Notes: a model not told the origin generated them from the sequence alone. A stretch of 60,707 nucleotides of DNA from Deltaproteobacteria bacterium (GCA_947490345.1 CANLGL010000028.1:1-60707); one strand, 5' to 3'. Numbered from the stretch's first letter, positions 49,024-57,666 are shown. Numbers and translations: made by a program.

Positions 49024-50622
49024 ATGGAATGGACCCCGCTTTTCCCGAGCGCCGACCTCCCCGCCGGTGCCATGAAGGCCCGAGGCGGCGTCCTCGTGGT
49101 CCGTGCGGCCGACGGCGCACTTTCTGCACTCGAAAATGCTTGTCCTCACCAAGGCTATCCGCTGGCCCAGGGCCAGCTCACCGGGAAGACCCTCACCTGC
49201 GTTTGGCACAACTTCAAGTTTGACGTCACCACCGGGGCATGCGTCCTCGGCGAGGAGGCGGTCCAGTGCCACGCCGTGCGCGTCACGGACGGGGTGATCG
49301 AGGTCCAGCGCAACGTGCGCATCGACGTCGAGGCCCGCTGGCTGAGCCTGCGGCAGGCGATGGAGCGGGTCCAGACGTCGCGAATGGCGCGCGAGGTCGC
49401 GCGGTTGCTGCTGGCCGGGACCAGCGTGGCCGAGCTGCTGGCGTGGGGCGCCGCTTGGGATGTCGATCGCAACGACGCCGGTCAGGGGCATGCCGCGGCG
49501 TTGGCCGCTGACCTCCTCGGGTGGGTGACGCTGCCGCCCCCCGGCCGCTCGCTCCGAGAGCACGAGGTCCAGGTGGTGACCGAGGTCCTCGACCTCGCGG
49601 CCCGCGGCGTCGCGGGACAACCCCAGCGCCCACGACCGCAACCAGAGGCGCCTGGGCCGAACGCGGGCGAGGAGCTCCTGCGTCGCGTCGAGAACGAGGA
49701 CGTCGCGGGTGCGGAAGCCCTCGCGCGAGGGATGGTTGCGGCGCGCTTCGACCGCCCACAGTGGGAAGCGGTGCTCTACCCGCTGGTGGCTGCGCACTTC
49801 CTCGACTTCGGGCATCCGCTCATCTACATCGAGAAGGTCCTGGACCTGGTCGAGGCCGCCGGTCCGCCGTCGGACCCGCACCCCGCGGCCGACGCCCTCC
49901 TTGGCGGCCTCGTATACAGCATCGCGCTGGGGACGCGGGAGGACCTGCTTCCGCCCTGGGCGGGTTTCCGGAAGCGCTGGGCGGGCTGGGCCGGCGCCGG
50001 TGGTAGCCCGGCGGGCAACTCGCAGGTCCCGACGGTCGCGGGTCTCGTGGCGGCCATCACCACCGGGAGCGCGTCGGAGTGCTTCGATGCAGTCGCCGCC
50101 GCCGTTTCGGAGGGCCTTTGGGCGGGGGTGGGCGACGCGCTCGTGCTGGCGGGGGCGCATCGCTTGTGGCACTTCGACGCCGCCCACGACGCCAACCCCG
50201 AGGTCGAGGAGGGGTGGCTCGACGTCACGCACCGCTTCACGGCGGGGAGCGCGGCGCGGAGCGCGTTGCAGCGGTGGCAGGGACCGGGGGCGGCGCGCCT
50301 GGCGTTGATGGTGGCGCAGTTCATCCACAGCGGACGGGCGCTGGACGGGGTCGAGCCGTCCGGGTCTGCGCTTCCCGACAGCGACGCCCTGCGTGATCTG
50401 GTGCTCTCGGATCGACGCGCCCGCGCCATCTTCTTCGCGCACGACGTCAAGACGCTGACCGCAGCGCTCCTTGAGTCCGAGCGGTTGGGTGACCCGCTCC
50501 CGAGTTTGGCAGCCGTGCGCTTTCTGCAATCGCCGATGCAGGAGCGCCTGGTGCGCCGGTTCGCCCACGAGGCCATCCGGCTGGTGGATCATGGAAAGCC
50601 ACCCAAGGGTGTCGGGGGCTGA
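49024..50622 (+). CDS. Rieske [2Fe-2S] protein with large C-terminal helical domain
   Basis: A 532-aa protein. N-terminal Rieske domain (~1-95): cluster ligands CPH (in NACPHQGYPL) and CVWH (in LTCVWHNFKFD) with a 15-residue spacing, then HAVRVTDGVIEV. The remaining ~430 residues are mostly helical and contain YPLVAAHFLDFGHPLIYIEK and LGGLVYSIALGTRED, plus WHFDAAHDANPEVEEGWLDV, reminiscent of the questin-oxidase-like (DUF4243) family; this assignment is tentative. A Rieske centre directly fused to an oxidase-like domain would supply electrons for oxygenation. ATG 49024 is chosen; in-frame GTG codons two to three codons upstream are alternatives. Confidence 0.75.
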   Translation: MEWTPLFPSADLPAGAMKARGGVLVVRAADGALSALENACPHQGYPLAQGQLTGKTLTCVWHNFKFDVTTGACVLGEEAVQCHAVRVTDGVIEVQRNVRIDVEARWLSLRQAMERVQTSRMAREVARLLLAGTSVAELLAWGAAWDVDRNDAGQGHAAALAADLLGWVTLPPPGRSLREHEVQVVTEVLDLAARGVAGQPQRPRPQPEAPGPNAGEELLRRVENEDVAGAEALARGMVAARFDRPQWEAVLYPLVAAHFLDFGHPLIYIEKVLDLVEAAGPPSDPHPAADALLGGLVYSIALGTREDLLPPWAGFRKRWAGWAGAGGSPAGNSQVPTVAGLVAAITTGSASECFDAVAAAVSEGLWAGVGDALVLAGAHRLWHFDAAHDANPEVEEGWLDVTHRFTAGSAARSALQRWQGPGAARLALMVAQFIHSGRALDGVEPSGSALPDSDALRDLVLSDRRARAIFFAHDVKTLTAALLESERLGDPLPSLAAVRFLQSPMQERLVRRFAHEAIRLVDHGKPPKGVGG

Positions 50623-50634
50623 GGGCCAGCGCCG

Positions 50635-51312
50635 CTACGGCGCCGGCACGGCCTCGGTCTCCGAGCGGGTCACCGCCTCGCTGATCTCACGGGTGAGCTC
50701 GGAATAGAGCGTGGTGTCCGGCACGCCACTGCAGGTGGTGCCCATGCGCTGGGCGTCACCGAGCTTGCCCTCGCGGGCAAAGAGCACCCCTTCCATGCAG
50801 TCGAACGCGGGATTGTTGGCCGCCACGCGCGCCGTCGCCAACATCGCGTGGGCCTCGTCGTGCCGCTTCTCCTCCCGCAGGACGCCCTGTGCCACTCGCT
50901 GTGCGTCGACGTTGCCCGCCTTGACGCCGATTGCCGCCTTGGCCTCGCTCAGCGCAGTCTGCCGGTCCCCGGTCGCGGCAGCGGCCTTGGCATGCCAGAG
51001 GTGGGCCTCCAGTTGATCGGCGAAGAGCCGGGTCGCGCTCTGAAGCGGCGTCAGCGCCTCGACGGCGCGCCCTTGCATCACCATCGCGCGCCCCAGGCCG
51101 GTCAACGCCTGGCCGCACTCGGGTTCCGCAGCGAGAACCAGCTTGAAGCTCGCCTCTGCCGCCGCCCAGTCGGCGCTGGTGAGCGCAAGCATGCCCTTTT
51201 TGTGCTCGTCCGCGACCGCGTCGCCCACGCGCCATGCGGCAACCGGCGGGGGCTTTTTCGCGTCGGCAGGGGGGGAGCCGAAGGTGAGGAAGAGTAGGAG
51301 GAGCGTAGACAC
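50635..51312 (-). CDS. Exported TPR protein
   Basis: A 225-aa protein with an N-terminal signal peptide (MSTLLLLFLTFGSPPADA). About three TPR-like units follow: ALTSADWAAAEASFKLVLAA, ALTGLGRAMVMQGRAVEALT and LEAHLWHAKAAAATGDRQTA. Two Cys are in the C-terminal part. TPRs mediate protein contacts; the role is unknown. Start is GTG 51312. It converges with the Rieske gene and is divergent from the HMG-CoA reductase homologue. Confidence 0.72.
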   Translation of the reverse strand: MSTLLLLFLTFGSPPADAKKPPPVAAWRVGDAVADEHKKGMLALTSADWAAAEASFKLVLAAEPECGQALTGLGRAMVMQGRAVEALTPLQSATRLFADQLEAHLWHAKAAAATGDRQTALSEAKAAIGVKAGNVDAQRVAQGVLREEKRHDEAHAMLATARVAANNPAFDCMEGVLFAREGKLGDAQRMGTTCSGVPDTTLYSELTREISEAVTRSETEAVPAP

Positions 51313-51333
51313 GCGCCGAGTATACAGAACTTC

Positions 51334-52482
51334 ATGAGTCCGACCACACCACCGTCACCGCCCCGCGATCCTGCCGATGACTGGGGCGCCACGGCCGTGA
51401 CGGATCGCCTCGGTTTTCTCGGCGCGACGCGGCTGGCCTGGGGGCACGATCACCTGGCCGGCGCCCCCGTCCCCGTCGGCAGTGCTCGTGGCAACGTCGA
51501 GGGCCTCATCGGCTATGCGCAAGTGCCGGTCGGCGTCGCCTCGCCGCTTCGCCTGCGGGGCGAGTTCTCGGGCGACTATGCCGTGCCCTTCGCCACCACC
51601 GAAGGGACGATGGTGGCGAGCTACCAGCGCGGGTTCCGGCTGTGCACCGACGCCGGCGGGGTCTCCGCCATCGTGCTCCGCGACGGGTACGCGCTCTTCC
51701 CGCTGCTGGCCTACGATGGCGTCGATGGCGCGCTCGCAGCGGGGCGCTGGGTGGATGAAAACCGCGAGCAGCTCACGATGGTCGCCGAGGCAACGACCGG
51801 AATCGGGCGGGTGACGGAGCTGAGCTGGGAGCTCCTGGGGCGCCGGCTGCTCCTGACCCTGCGCATGACCACGGGCGACGCGCTCGGCGCGAACATGGTG
51901 AACCGCGCCGTTGCCGCCGTCGTCGCCGCCATCCCGGGTCAGCCACGGGTGTCGCTCCACGGATACGACCCCGAGAAGCGAGCCAGCACCCGCCACTGGC
52001 GCGGCAAGTGGGTCGTCGCCGAAGTGACGATCCCCGGCGCCCTGCTCCGGGACCGCCTCCGAACCAGCGCCGCCGCGCTCGCCGAGTTGTGGACCGACTA
52101 CCACCTCGCCTACGGGCGCATGGGCACCGCAAACCACGCGCTCCAGATCGCCAATGGTCTCGCCGGGATCTACATCGCCACCGGGCAGGACGCCGCCTAT
52201 GTCGCCGAGAGCTGCGCGAGCACGCTGTCGTTGGAGGCCCGCGGCTACGACCTGTACGCCTCGCTCGATCTGCCGTCCTTGCACGCGGCGACGATCGGGG
52301 GCGGCACGCAGAAGGGGACCGCCGCAGAGTGTCAGGCCCTCATCGGCGCCCGCTGTGCCCGCGAGCTGGCCTGTGTCACCGCCGCCGCGCTCCTGGCGGG
52401 GGACATCAACCTTGCGGCGAGCTTCCTCGGCGACGACTTCGCTGCTGCCCACGAGCGCCTCGGTCGGAATCGTGCACCCTGA
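51334..52482 (+). CDS. HMG-CoA reductase family protein
   Basis: A 382-aa member of the HMG-CoA reductase family, the mevalonate-forming step of isoprenoid synthesis used by myxobacteria. Family landmarks: GNVEGLIGYAQVPVGVASPL, the catalytic Glu in FATTEGTMVASYQRG, Asp in TTGDALGANMVN, and a late His in AAAHERLGRN. The DGMTRxP motif reads RDGYALFP, and the DKKPAAxNWxxGRGK stretch reads YDPEKRASTRHWRGK, shorter by two and with only one obvious Lys. So it may be a diverged reductase with altered substrate handling. No other mevalonate gene is nearby. A hairpin repeat follows its stop codon. Confidence 0.82.
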   Translation: MSPTTPPSPPRDPADDWGATAVTDRLGFLGATRLAWGHDHLAGAPVPVGSARGNVEGLIGYAQVPVGVASPLRLRGEFSGDYAVPFATTEGTMVASYQRGFRLCTDAGGVSAIVLRDGYALFPLLAYDGVDGALAAGRWVDENREQLTMVAEATTGIGRVTELSWELLGRRLLLTLRMTTGDALGANMVNRAVAAVVAAIPGQPRVSLHGYDPEKRASTRHWRGKWVVAEVTIPGALLRDRLRTSAAALAELWTDYHLAYGRMGTANHALQIANGLAGIYIATGQDAAYVAESCASTLSLEARGYDLYASLDLPSLHAATIGGGTQKGTAAECQALIGARCARELACVTAAALLAGDINLAASFLGDDFAAAHERLGRNRAP

Positions 52483-52620
52483 GAGGGGGAGAGCGCCACG
52501 CCCGACGCGCTACCAGCGCGACGGGCGCCGCAGGCCGGAAACCGCAGGTTGGAGGCCGAAGGGTATGGCGCGGTAGGGGGAGATGCCGCCGCGGCCTCTC
52601 CCCCCTCCCCTGTATGTTAG
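52483..52620 (+). repeat. Interspersed hairpin repeat, copy C
   Basis: About 138 bases between the HMG-CoA reductase homologue and the agmatinase gene. It carries GGGGGAGAGCGCC at the start, GCGCTACCAGCGCG (inverted), then GGGCGCCGCAGGCCGG, followed by a ~38-base stretch matching copy A almost base for base (GCAGGTTGGAGGCCG), GCGGTAGGGGGAGA and a terminal hairpin with CCTCTCCCCCC. It ends TGTATGTTAG, comparable to TACATGATA in copy A. Confidence 0.85.
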
Positions 52621-52623
52621 CCC

Positions 52624-53622
52624 GTGCCGATGACGTTCGACCCCGACGCCCCGGCTGCGGAAGGCAGTCTCTATGGGCTGCCCTGTTCACCCGAGACCGC
52701 GCGCATCCAGGTGCAAGTGGTGCCCTGGCAGGCGACCACGAGCTATCGCCGCGGCACGCGCGGGGGGCCCGCCGCCTTGGTGAGCGCGTCCGTCCAGGTC
52801 GATCTGTTCGACGTCGAGTATGGCGACTTCTGGCAAGCTGGCATCGCGCTCCTTCCCGAGGACGAACGGATTCGCGCTTGGGACGACGAGGCCGAGCCTG
52901 ACGCGCTGCGCGTGATCGAGAACCTCGGCGACGATCCCGAGGCAGCCGCACGCGTGAATCGGCTGTCCGAGCGGGTGAATGACGTGGTGTACGCCTCCGC
53001 GATGGCCACGCTCGATGCGGGCAAAATCCCCACCGTCGTGGGCGGCGACCATTCGAGTCCCTTCGGCCTCATCCGTGCCGTCGCGGAGCGTTTCCCAGGT
53101 GTCGGCGTGCTCCACATCGACGCCCACGCCGACCTCCGGGATGCCTACGAAGGCTTCACCTGGTCGCACGCCAGCATCATGTTCAACACACTGCGACACA
53201 TTTCCGATGTGTCGTTGGTGGTGCAGGTGGGGATCCGGGATGTCGGGAGCGCCGAGGTGGCGCTGATCCGCTCGGAGCCACGGCTGCGGACGTTTTTCGA
53301 TGCGGACCTCGCGGCTCGCCTCGCGGACGGAGAGCCCTGGACGACGCTCGTGGACGAGATCATCGCCGCGTTGCCGGCTCAGGTCTACGTGTCCTTCGAC
53401 GTCGACGGGATGGAGCCTTCGTTGTGCCCCACGACCGGCACGCCGGTGCCTGGCGGTCTGGACTGGCGGCAGGTGCAGCGCCTGCTGGCTCGACTGGCCG
53501 ACGCGCGGGAGATCGTCGGCTTCGACGTCAACGAGATCGGCCCCGGCGAGTGGGACGGCAATGTTGCCGCGCGGCTGTTCTACAAGCTCTGCGGCGCGAC
53601 ACTGCGGAGCCAGCGGCCGTAG
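52624..53622 (+). CDS. Agmatinase-family ureohydrolase
   Basis: A 332-aa member of the arginase/agmatinase family. Mn-binding motifs: VVGGDHSSPF, LHIDAHADLRD (the DxHxD site) and VSFDVDGMEPS; NEIGPGEWDGN provides the C-terminal acidic contact. These enzymes hydrolyse agmatine, or a similar guanidine compound, to putrescine-type products and urea. All metal ligands are present. Substrate specificity cannot be read from these motifs. GTG 52624 starts right after the hairpin repeat; ATG 52630 is the alternative. The start may be affected by this repeat. Confidence 0.88.
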   Translation: MPMTFDPDAPAAEGSLYGLPCSPETARIQVQVVPWQATTSYRRGTRGGPAALVSASVQVDLFDVEYGDFWQAGIALLPEDERIRAWDDEAEPDALRVIENLGDDPEAAARVNRLSERVNDVVYASAMATLDAGKIPTVVGGDHSSPFGLIRAVAERFPGVGVLHIDAHADLRDAYEGFTWSHASIMFNTLRHISDVSLVVQVGIRDVGSAEVALIRSEPRLRTFFDADLAARLADGEPWTTLVDEIIAALPAQVYVSFDVDGMEPSLCPTTGTPVPGGLDWRQVQRLLARLADAREIVGFDVNEIGPGEWDGNVAARLFYKLCGATLRSQRP

Positions 53623-53623
53623 G

Positions 53624-54643
53624 TCACGGCGACACCGCCCAGAAATAACCCTCGCTCCCGCCGGGCTCTGGCCACAACGTCGTGCCCTCGCCCGCGATCT
53701 CTTCGTTTTCACGAAGGGTCAGCGCGCAGGTGGCGTAGACGACGCGCCCACCCAACTGCCGTGCCTGGGCCAGGAGCTCGCGCTGCGTTGCGACCGGGTA
53801 GCTCAGCTTCCACCGATTTTCGGGATGGCGGCGGAGCACGCCCGTGCCGCTGCAAGGGGCATCGACGAGCACGACATCGTAGGTGCCCGTCGGCTCCGCG
53901 ATCCGGATGGAGAGTCGCGCCCGCCGCGCACGCTCGGCCAACTCCAGGAGCGCTCTCTCTCGCACGTCCCAGGCGGTGACCCGCGCCCCGAGCGCCGCCA
54001 GGGTGAGCGACTTCCCGCCTGCACCGGCGCACAGGTCCAGCACCGTGCACCCGGGCGCCACGAACGCCGCCTCTGCGATCCGCTGACTGCCGAGGTCCTG
54101 GAGCTCCAGCGCCCCATCGCGAAAGGCCGGAAAGGTCTGGACGTTGGCACGCGCGTCGAGCCGGATCGCCGCCCCGTCCCGGGTGTGCGCCACCGGAACC
54201 TCGGCACCCGCCCGCAGCTCCCGAAGCCACACCGGAGCGCGTCCCGCCAGGGTTTTCGCCAACTCCACGGCGCGCTCGGGGCCGACGCGGGCCCACCATT
54301 CGTCGGCGAGCTCATGGGGCACCGACAGCGCCACTGCGTAGGCGTCCTCGGGATCATCGAGGTCAGGAGCCCCGTCTTCAGCGAGGAGGAGCCAGGCGCG
54401 GACGGGGTCGGCGTCGATCCGTGCCAACGCGCGCTGGTGGCGCACCAGTCCCAGGAGCATGTCACCCGCGACCGGCCGCTCCTTGCTGCCGAGCGTCCGC
54501 TCTTCGCGCATCGCCCGCGACACGATCGGCCCGGCCATCCGGGGCGTGTCCAGCATCGCCGACCAGACCCGGTCCACGACCCGCAGCACCCGCGGGCTGG
54601 GAACCGGCGGCGACGGCAGGGCGCAGGACCATAGGCGGGGCAT
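53624..54643 (-). CDS. RsmB/NOL1-type rRNA (cytosine-5-)methyltransferase
   Basis: A 339-aa SAM-dependent methyltransferase of the RsmB (Sun/NOL1) family. SAM motif: TVLDLCAGAGGKSLTLAALG. Catalytic motif IV: VLVDAPCSGTGVLRRHPENRW. Motif VI with the second Cys: VVYATCALTLRENEE. The N-terminal ~140 residues form the helical NusB-like region. It methylates C5 of a cytidine, probably in 16S rRNA. Length is shorter than E. coli RsmB (429), with a reduced N-terminal part. It converges with the agmatinase gene with 1 base between stops. Confidence 0.9.
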   Translation of the reverse strand: MPRLWSCALPSPPVPSPRVLRVVDRVWSAMLDTPRMAGPIVSRAMREERTLGSKERPVAGDMLLGLVRHQRALARIDADPVRAWLLLAEDGAPDLDDPEDAYAVALSVPHELADEWWARVGPERAVELAKTLAGRAPVWLRELRAGAEVPVAHTRDGAAIRLDARANVQTFPAFRDGALELQDLGSQRIAEAAFVAPGCTVLDLCAGAGGKSLTLAALGARVTAWDVRERALLELAERARRARLSIRIAEPTGTYDVVLVDAPCSGTGVLRRHPENRWKLSYPVATQRELLAQARQLGGRVVYATCALTLRENEEIAGEGTTLWPEPGGSEGYFWAVSP

Positions 54644-54683
54644 GGCGGGGGCTTAGCCGGGTCTCCGCGTTACCGGCGCCGCC

Positions 54684-55535
54684 ATGAACGACGCGCTGAT
54701 CGTGGCCGCGCTCTCCCTGGTGCCCAAGCACGCCGCCTCCTTCGGGATGGGGGCGCTGGCGCGGCTCCGCCTGCCGGGCCCGTTGCTGCGGGCCGCGCTG
54801 CGCTTCTACATCTGGAAGTATGGGGTGAACCTCGACGAAGCCGAACGTCCGCTGGAGTCCTATTCGTCGTTGGTGGACTTCTTCACCCGCGCGCTGAAGC
54901 CGGGGCTGCGACCGGTCGACGCCGCGGCCGACTCGATCGTCAGTCCGGCCGACGGCAAGGTGTACGCCTGTGGGATCGTGGAGAACGACCGCATCCCGCA
55001 GAGCGACACACAGCACTTCTCGGCGAAGGAACTCCTTGGAGGAGAGGAGGGCTACGAAGGCGGGGCCTACGCGGTGATTTACCTGTCGCCACGCGACTAC
55101 CATCGCGTCCACACGCCATGTGCGGGGTCCGTCACCCGCTTTCAGTACCTTCCCGGCGCGCTGTGGCCGGTGTTTCCGGCGGCTACGCGACAGATCCCGT
55201 ATTTGTTCAGCCGGAACGAGCGGTTGTGCGCCCGCATCACCACCGAGGCCGGCGAGCTGGCGCTGGTCATGGTCGGCGCCTTCGGCGTTGGCCGCATCCG
55301 CGTCGTCTTCGACCCGATCGTGACCAACACCAGCGGCGAGGCCGTGCCCAGCCGCATCGTCGCTCCGCCACACCCACTCCAGCGCGGCGGCGAGATCGGC
55401 CACTTCGAGATGGGCTCGACCGTGGTGCTGCTCTTTCCGCCGGGCACGGCAGAATGGACTGTCAACGCCGGAGATGCTGTGCGCGTCGGCGAACGCATCG
55501 CGCGCATCCTCCCTACTCGACTGCCGGTGGTTTGA
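54684..55535 (+). CDS. psd: Phosphatidylserine decarboxylase
   Basis: A 283-aa proenzyme that makes phosphatidylethanolamine from phosphatidylserine at the inner membrane. The auto-cleavage/pyruvoyl site is MGST (in FEMGSTVVLLF) near the C-terminus, and the conserved His is in YLSPRDYHRVHTPCAG. SPADGKVYACG and the helix at FYIWKYGVNLDEAE fit the membrane-associated long form. Length matches the family. The fatty-acid hydroxylase gene starts 30 bases downstream, which suggests a lipid-modifying operon with the following two genes. Confidence 0.95.
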   Translation: MNDALIVAALSLVPKHAASFGMGALARLRLPGPLLRAALRFYIWKYGVNLDEAERPLESYSSLVDFFTRALKPGLRPVDAAADSIVSPADGKVYACGIVENDRIPQSDTQHFSAKELLGGEEGYEGGAYAVIYLSPRDYHRVHTPCAGSVTRFQYLPGALWPVFPAATRQIPYLFSRNERLCARITTEAGELALVMVGAFGVGRIRVVFDPIVTNTSGEAVPSRIVAPPHPLQRGGEIGHFEMGSTVVLLFPPGTAEWTVNAGDAVRVGERIARILPTRLPVV

Positions 55536-55565
55536 CAGCCTGACGATCTCGGATAGGCGCGAAGC

Positions 55566-56162
55566 ATGTTCTTCCCCGCCACGCCCGAATCCCCGCCGAT
55601 GTTCGAGAACAAGTTTCTTGACGGGTTTTCCCGGGTTCCCTGGTACGTGGTCCCGCTGGTCTGGGTGCCCGCCGCAACCGCCTCGTTCGCGTGGGGCACT
55701 GTCGGTCTGAACTTGCCGATCGCACCGTCGATCGGAGTGGCTCTCGCCGGCCTCTTCGTGTGGTCCCTGGCTGAATACTGGCTGCACCGGACGCTCTTTC
55801 ACTGGACACCGAAGACCTCCTGGGGCCCCCGGATGCACTTCTTCCTGCACGGGGTGCACCACGAGTACATCGACGACAAGTACCGGCTCGTCATGCCTCC
55901 CGCCGCCGCCGCCGCGTTGGCCGCGGGGTTCTACGGGTTGTGGTCCCTCGTGCTCGGCCCGTGGACCTTCGCGTTCATGGCGGGGAAGATCCTCGGCTAC
56001 ATCAGCTATGACATGACACATTATTATGTGCATCACGGAAAGGTACGTGGAGTCTGGTTCAAGCGCCTGCGGGCCCACCACATGAACCATCACCACAACA
56101 AGGACGGACGGAAATTCGGGGTCTCGATGACGCTGTGGGACCACGTCTTCCGCACCAATTGA
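55566..56162 (+). CDS. Fatty acid hydroxylase superfamily (FA2H-like)
   Basis: A 198-aa diiron membrane enzyme. Four His clusters are present: EYWLHRTLFH, LHGVHHEYIDDKYR, HYYVHHGKVRG and HHMNHHHNKDGRKFG, matching the fatty-acid 2-hydroxylase (Scs7/FA2H) pattern. Four membrane segments surround them. The enzyme likely hydroxylates an acyl chain of a membrane lipid, with electrons from a cytochrome or reductase not encoded here. It follows psd and its stop overlaps the next gene's start (TGATG), supporting a co-regulated lipid unit. Confidence 0.92.
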   Translation: MFFPATPESPPMFENKFLDGFSRVPWYVVPLVWVPAATASFAWGTVGLNLPIAPSIGVALAGLFVWSLAEYWLHRTLFHWTPKTSWGPRMHFFLHGVHHEYIDDKYRLVMPPAAAAALAAGFYGLWSLVLGPWTFAFMAGKILGYISYDMTHYYVHHGKVRGVWFKRLRAHHMNHHHNKDGRKFGVSMTLWDHVFRTN

Positions 56163-57151
56163 TGATCCTCTTCGTCGCTGCGGTGCTGGCCGCACCTGTC
56201 CTCTTGCCGCCGCCCGAAGTGGTGCTCACCGTCGCCGATGGGATGACGATGTCGCGTCCAGGCGACGACGCCGAGGGCGAAGACCCGCTCGCGCCGGACT
56301 CCGGTAGTCAAAGCGCACAGGACAGTTGGTCGTTCCTCATGGAGCGCCGGCGCGACCGCCGCGTCGATCTGATCGCCACCGACGCGATCATCGCTGATCA
56401 TTCGCCGCTCATCGCAGCGTGCGCGGTCGCTGCGGGAGCACCGGTGGGGGCCAAGGTCACCGCAACAGTCACCTTCGCCTCCCCCAACGCGGTGCTGTCC
56501 GTCTGGGTCCAGGGCGGGGGAGACGCGGCACTGGCGGAGTGCATCCGTTCGACGCTCCACAAACGGCAGGTCGGGGGCCTGTTCCACACCGTGGCCTACC
56601 CGTCGGGATCGATGCCGACGCTCAACCCGACGTGGGCGTTCACCCTCCTCGGCGCACCGACCGCCGTGCCGAGTCCGGTGGATGTCGAAGTGAGCCTGGG
56701 TGGGGTGCGCTTCGGCCAAAAAGGTTCGGATATCGGCGAACACGGCTCGCCGCAGTACGCGGGCAAACTCAGCATCTACGGCCGTACAACGGATGACAAC
56801 GTCCGATACATGGGCATCCCATGCACCTTGGGATGGCTGGCCGACGAGGATGACGTGATCCTGGGTGTCCGACTCCGGGTGACCGGCGACAGCTCAAGTC
56901 TCTTGCTGCGTGATCGCCTCAAGGCCCGGTTCGGCGCTGGTAAGTATGAAACCAAGATGAAGGGTTGGTACTGGCGGGGTGCGCGCTTCGTGTATGTGCT
57001 CCAACACGTCCCCGACTCCGAGAACGAGGAGTTGGTCATCTTCGATGTCGAGCCGGCATTGCGCACGGGCGCGGCGAAGTTCATCCCAGGCGACACTCCG
57101 GCCAGCGAGGTCAGCCCCACCACACGATTGCCGAAGATCCTCAAGGACTGA
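56162..57151 (+). CDS. Exported hypothetical protein of the lipid operon
   Basis: A 329-aa protein with a cleavable-type leader (MILFVAAVLAAPVLLPPP). Its mature part has no recognised family. About residues 75-150 contain TATVTFASPNAVLSVWVQGG and ALAECIRSTLHKRQ, the energy-transducer/TonB-like repeat layout often seen in myxobacterial 'AgmX/PglI-like' proteins, but only weakly. A second half has alternating strands (LSIYGRTTDDNVRYMGI) ending in a charged tail. ATG overlaps the hydroxylase stop codon, so translation is coupled. Function unknown; periplasmic location inferred. Confidence 0.6.
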   Translation: MILFVAAVLAAPVLLPPPEVVLTVADGMTMSRPGDDAEGEDPLAPDSGSQSAQDSWSFLMERRRDRRVDLIATDAIIADHSPLIAACAVAAGAPVGAKVTATVTFASPNAVLSVWVQGGGDAALAECIRSTLHKRQVGGLFHTVAYPSGSMPTLNPTWAFTLLGAPTAVPSPVDVEVSLGGVRFGQKGSDIGEHGSPQYAGKLSIYGRTTDDNVRYMGIPCTLGWLADEDDVILGVRLRVTGDSSSLLLRDRLKARFGAGKYETKMKGWYWRGARFVYVLQHVPDSENEELVIFDVEPALRTGAAKFIPGDTPASEVSPTTRLPKILKD

Positions 57152-57171
57152 GCCCGATCGGGTTCCACACA

Positions 57172-57564
57172 TCAGCCGTCGCGGAGCAGCTTGTCGACGG
57201 TCTGCTGGTCAGCACCGGGAAAGCGGTAGTCGCCGAACTGCTCGGGCGCCACCCAGCGCGCGTCAGCGACGCGGAGGGAGCGCGGAGTCCCCACCACCGC
57301 GCACCGATAGACGACCATGTCCAGGGTGTACTCCCCATAGGCGTGGGTGACGTGCAGCACCCGATGGCCCACGTGGGTCTCCACACCGAGCCGGTCGCGC
57401 AGGGAGCGACGCAGCGCGTCGATGTCACTTTCTCCCTCGCGCACCCGACCGCCGGGGAACTCCCAGAGGAGCGGCAGCTCCGCCTCGGCACGACGCTGGG
57501 TGATCAAGAAGGCACCATCGACTTCCACTTCGGCGGCGACAATGCGAACGTGCGGGAGGGACAT
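57172..57564 (-). CDS. Nudix-fold protein with degenerate Nudix box
   Basis: A 130-aa MutT-type Nudix protein: VRIVAAEVEVDGAFLITQRR, LLWEFPGGRVREGES and a C-terminal RWVAPEQFGDYRFPGADQQTV as in (d)NTP pyrophosphohydrolases. The Nudix box GX5EX7REUXEEXGU reads G-RVREG-E-SDIDALR-R-SLRDR-L-G-V here: the RE is RS and the EE pair is DR, so the Mg-binding acidic cluster is mostly replaced. Catalysis in the standard way is doubtful. The start ATG 57564 is natural for the family. Confidence 0.8.
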   Translation of the reverse strand: MSLPHVRIVAAEVEVDGAFLITQRRAEAELPLLWEFPGGRVREGESDIDALRRSLRDRLGVETHVGHRVLHVTHAYGEYTLDMVVYRCAVVGTPRSLRVADARWVAPEQFGDYRFPGADQQTVDKLLRDG

Positions 57565-57666
57565 GGAGCACCTCGAGAGCGGCCGCGTATCACGCAGCCT
57601 CCGTGCGGCAGACTACCGGCGGATGTCCAGACCGCGCTTATACTGGGCGAAAGCGTCCGAGGCCCC

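Noticed and set aside
54462..56195. 577-aa minus-strand frame
   Set aside because: Antisense to psd and the fatty acid hydroxylase, both with complete active-site motifs.
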